In this document: piece by piece, positions 6,228 to 7,022 of the stretch
How the letters are laid out: each line of letters starts with the position of its first letter
Position numbering within the stretch: position 1 is the stretch's first letter
NCBI GenBank assembly: GCA_947455875.1
Contig: CANGSD010000064.1
Location: forward strand, 1-7,022
DNA from: Comamonadaceae bacterium
GTDB lineage: Bacteria; Pseudomonadota; Gammaproteobacteria; Burkholderiales; Burkholderiaceae
Direction: 5' to 3'
DNA length: 7,022 nt
Notes under the pieces: model-generated
The model's input: the letters and a program-made list of their open reading frames with translations, nothing else
Databases searched by the model: none
Told to the model about the DNA's origin: nothing
Made by a program: the position numbers and the translations under genes

Positions 6228-7022
6228 GCCTGACCATGCTTGTGACCATGATGGTGTGCTTTGCGCTCACCGTCTCGGTGGCCGTCTCGATCGGCCTGTC
6301 CGCCGTCCTGGGTATTCACCTGGGCAATGTGAATATGCTGATTTCCGTCAAGGAGATCTTCAGTTCCATCAATAAATTCCCGCTCGCGGCGATTCCTTTC
6401 TTCATCCTCGCGGGCAACCTCATGGAAACCGGGGGCATCTCGCGCCGCCTGGTCGAATTCGGTCGCAGCATCGTCGGCGGTGTGCAGGGTGGCCTGCCCA
6501 TGACCGTGGTGCTAACCTGCATGATCTTTGCTGCGGTCTCGGGCTCGTCGGTGGCGACCACCTTTGCCATCGGCGCGATTCTGATTCCCGCCTTGATCCG
6601 CTACGGCTATCCCACCCCCTACGCCGCGGCCTTGCAGGCCACCAGCGCAGAACTGGGCGTGATCATCCCGCCGTCGATTCCCATGATTCTTTATGGCGTC
6701 AGCGCCGAGGTCTCGATCGGCGAACTGTTCATCGCCGGCTTCGGCCCGGGCCTGTTCATCGGCGGCTCGCTGATGCTGTTCGTCTGGCTCTATTGCAAGT
6801 GGAAAGGCTGGGGCAAGAACGACGGCGAAGGCCGACTGCCCGTGGGCAAGGCCACCTGGCAGGCGGGCTGGGCGCTCATGATGCCGGTGGTGATTCTGGG
6901 TGGCATCTATGGCGGCATCTTCACGCCCACCGAGGCGGCTGCGGTGTCGGTGTTCTATGCCCTCTTGGTCGGCACCGTGATCTACCGCGAGATCGGCCTG
7001 AAAGATCTCTACATGATCTTGC
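6224..7022 (+). CDS. dctM: TRAP transporter large membrane subunit (DctM family), truncated by the window end
   Basis: The first 266 residues of a protein that is usually about 425-435 aa; the reading frame is still open at the window edge. DctM is the main transport subunit of the TRAP complex and uses the sodium gradient. Visible signatures are IPFFILAGNLMETGGIS (57-73), FAAVSGSSVATTFAIGAILIP (102-122), LGVIIPPSIPMILYG (144-158) and GGIYGGIFTPTEAAAVSVFYA (226-246), with several hydrophobic segments between them. In the second signature a Val (110) stands where Pro is common (SGSSPAT or SGSGPAT). The early Gly-Val-Pro motif often seen in DctM's first membrane helix is also not evident. ATG 6224 overlaps the dctQ stop as ATGA and has GGAG at 6212-6215, 8 nt upstream. 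The break is due to the window edge; there is no sign that the gene itself is damaged. Confidence 0.9.
   Translation, partial: MSLTMLVTMMVCFALTVSVAVSIGLSAVLGIHLGNVNMLISVKEIFSSINKFPLAAIPFFILAGNLMETGGISRRLVEFGRSIVGGVQGGLPMTVVLTCMIFAAVSGSSVATTFAIGAILIPALIRYGYPTPYAAALQATSAELGVIIPPSIPMILYGVSAEVSIGELFIAGFGPGLFIGGSLMLFVWLYCKWKGWGKNDGEGRLPVGKATWQAGWALMMPVVILGGIYGGIFTPTEAAAVSVFYALLVGTVIYREIGLKDLYMIL

Overview
The window is a GC-rich, densely packed, single-direction bacterial locus. All eight genes are on the + strand, and GC is strong at third codon positions. Gene content (FCD-type GntR regulator, four-carbon sugar acid catabolism, DctPQM-type TRAP transporter) and codon style suggest a betaproteobacterium of the Burkholderiales, perhaps Alcaligenaceae (Bordetella/Achromobacter-like). 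That placement is inferred from style and has not been tested.

Layout: 1-147 is a short leader with a GC-rich imperfect hairpin (59-88) and an 8-bp inverted repeat (130-157) that spans the regulator's start codon. Next come an FCD/GntR regulator (148-918), an LtnD-like L-threonate dehydrogenase (933-1856), an OtnK 3-oxo-tetronate kinase (1853-3124), an OtnC-like class II aldolase family decarboxylase (3121-3804) and an OtnI/Hyi-type isomerase (3807-4598). A 61-nt gap with a perfect hairpin follows. The TRAP transporter comprises a periplasmic binding protein (4660-5652), a terminator-like hairpin (5663-5701), the small membrane subunit (5733-6227) and the large membrane subunit (6224 to beyond the window end, truncated). 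No stretch over 300 nt lacks a gene, and no RNA genes, mobile elements or CRISPR repeats were seen.

How it works together: the TRAP system probably imports a four-carbon sugar acid such as L-threonate. LtnD oxidises it to 2-oxo-tetronate, OtnI isomerises this to 3-oxo-tetronate, OtnK phosphorylates it to 3-oxo-tetronate 4-phosphate, and OtnC decarboxylates that to dihydroxyacetone phosphate, which enters central metabolism. The regulator is the first gene and probably controls its own operon. ltnD-otnK, otnK-otnC and dctQ-dctM overlap by 4 nt, and otnC-otnI are at most 2 nt apart, which points to translational coupling.

The pathway is a known one, so I do not claim a new system. The most unusual point is the OtnC homologue, which lacks two residues that normally sit in the class II aldolase metal/catalytic site (Glu to Thr82, His to Leu175). 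Also worth attention are the inverted repeat over the regulator start and the two hairpins that bracket the binding-protein gene.
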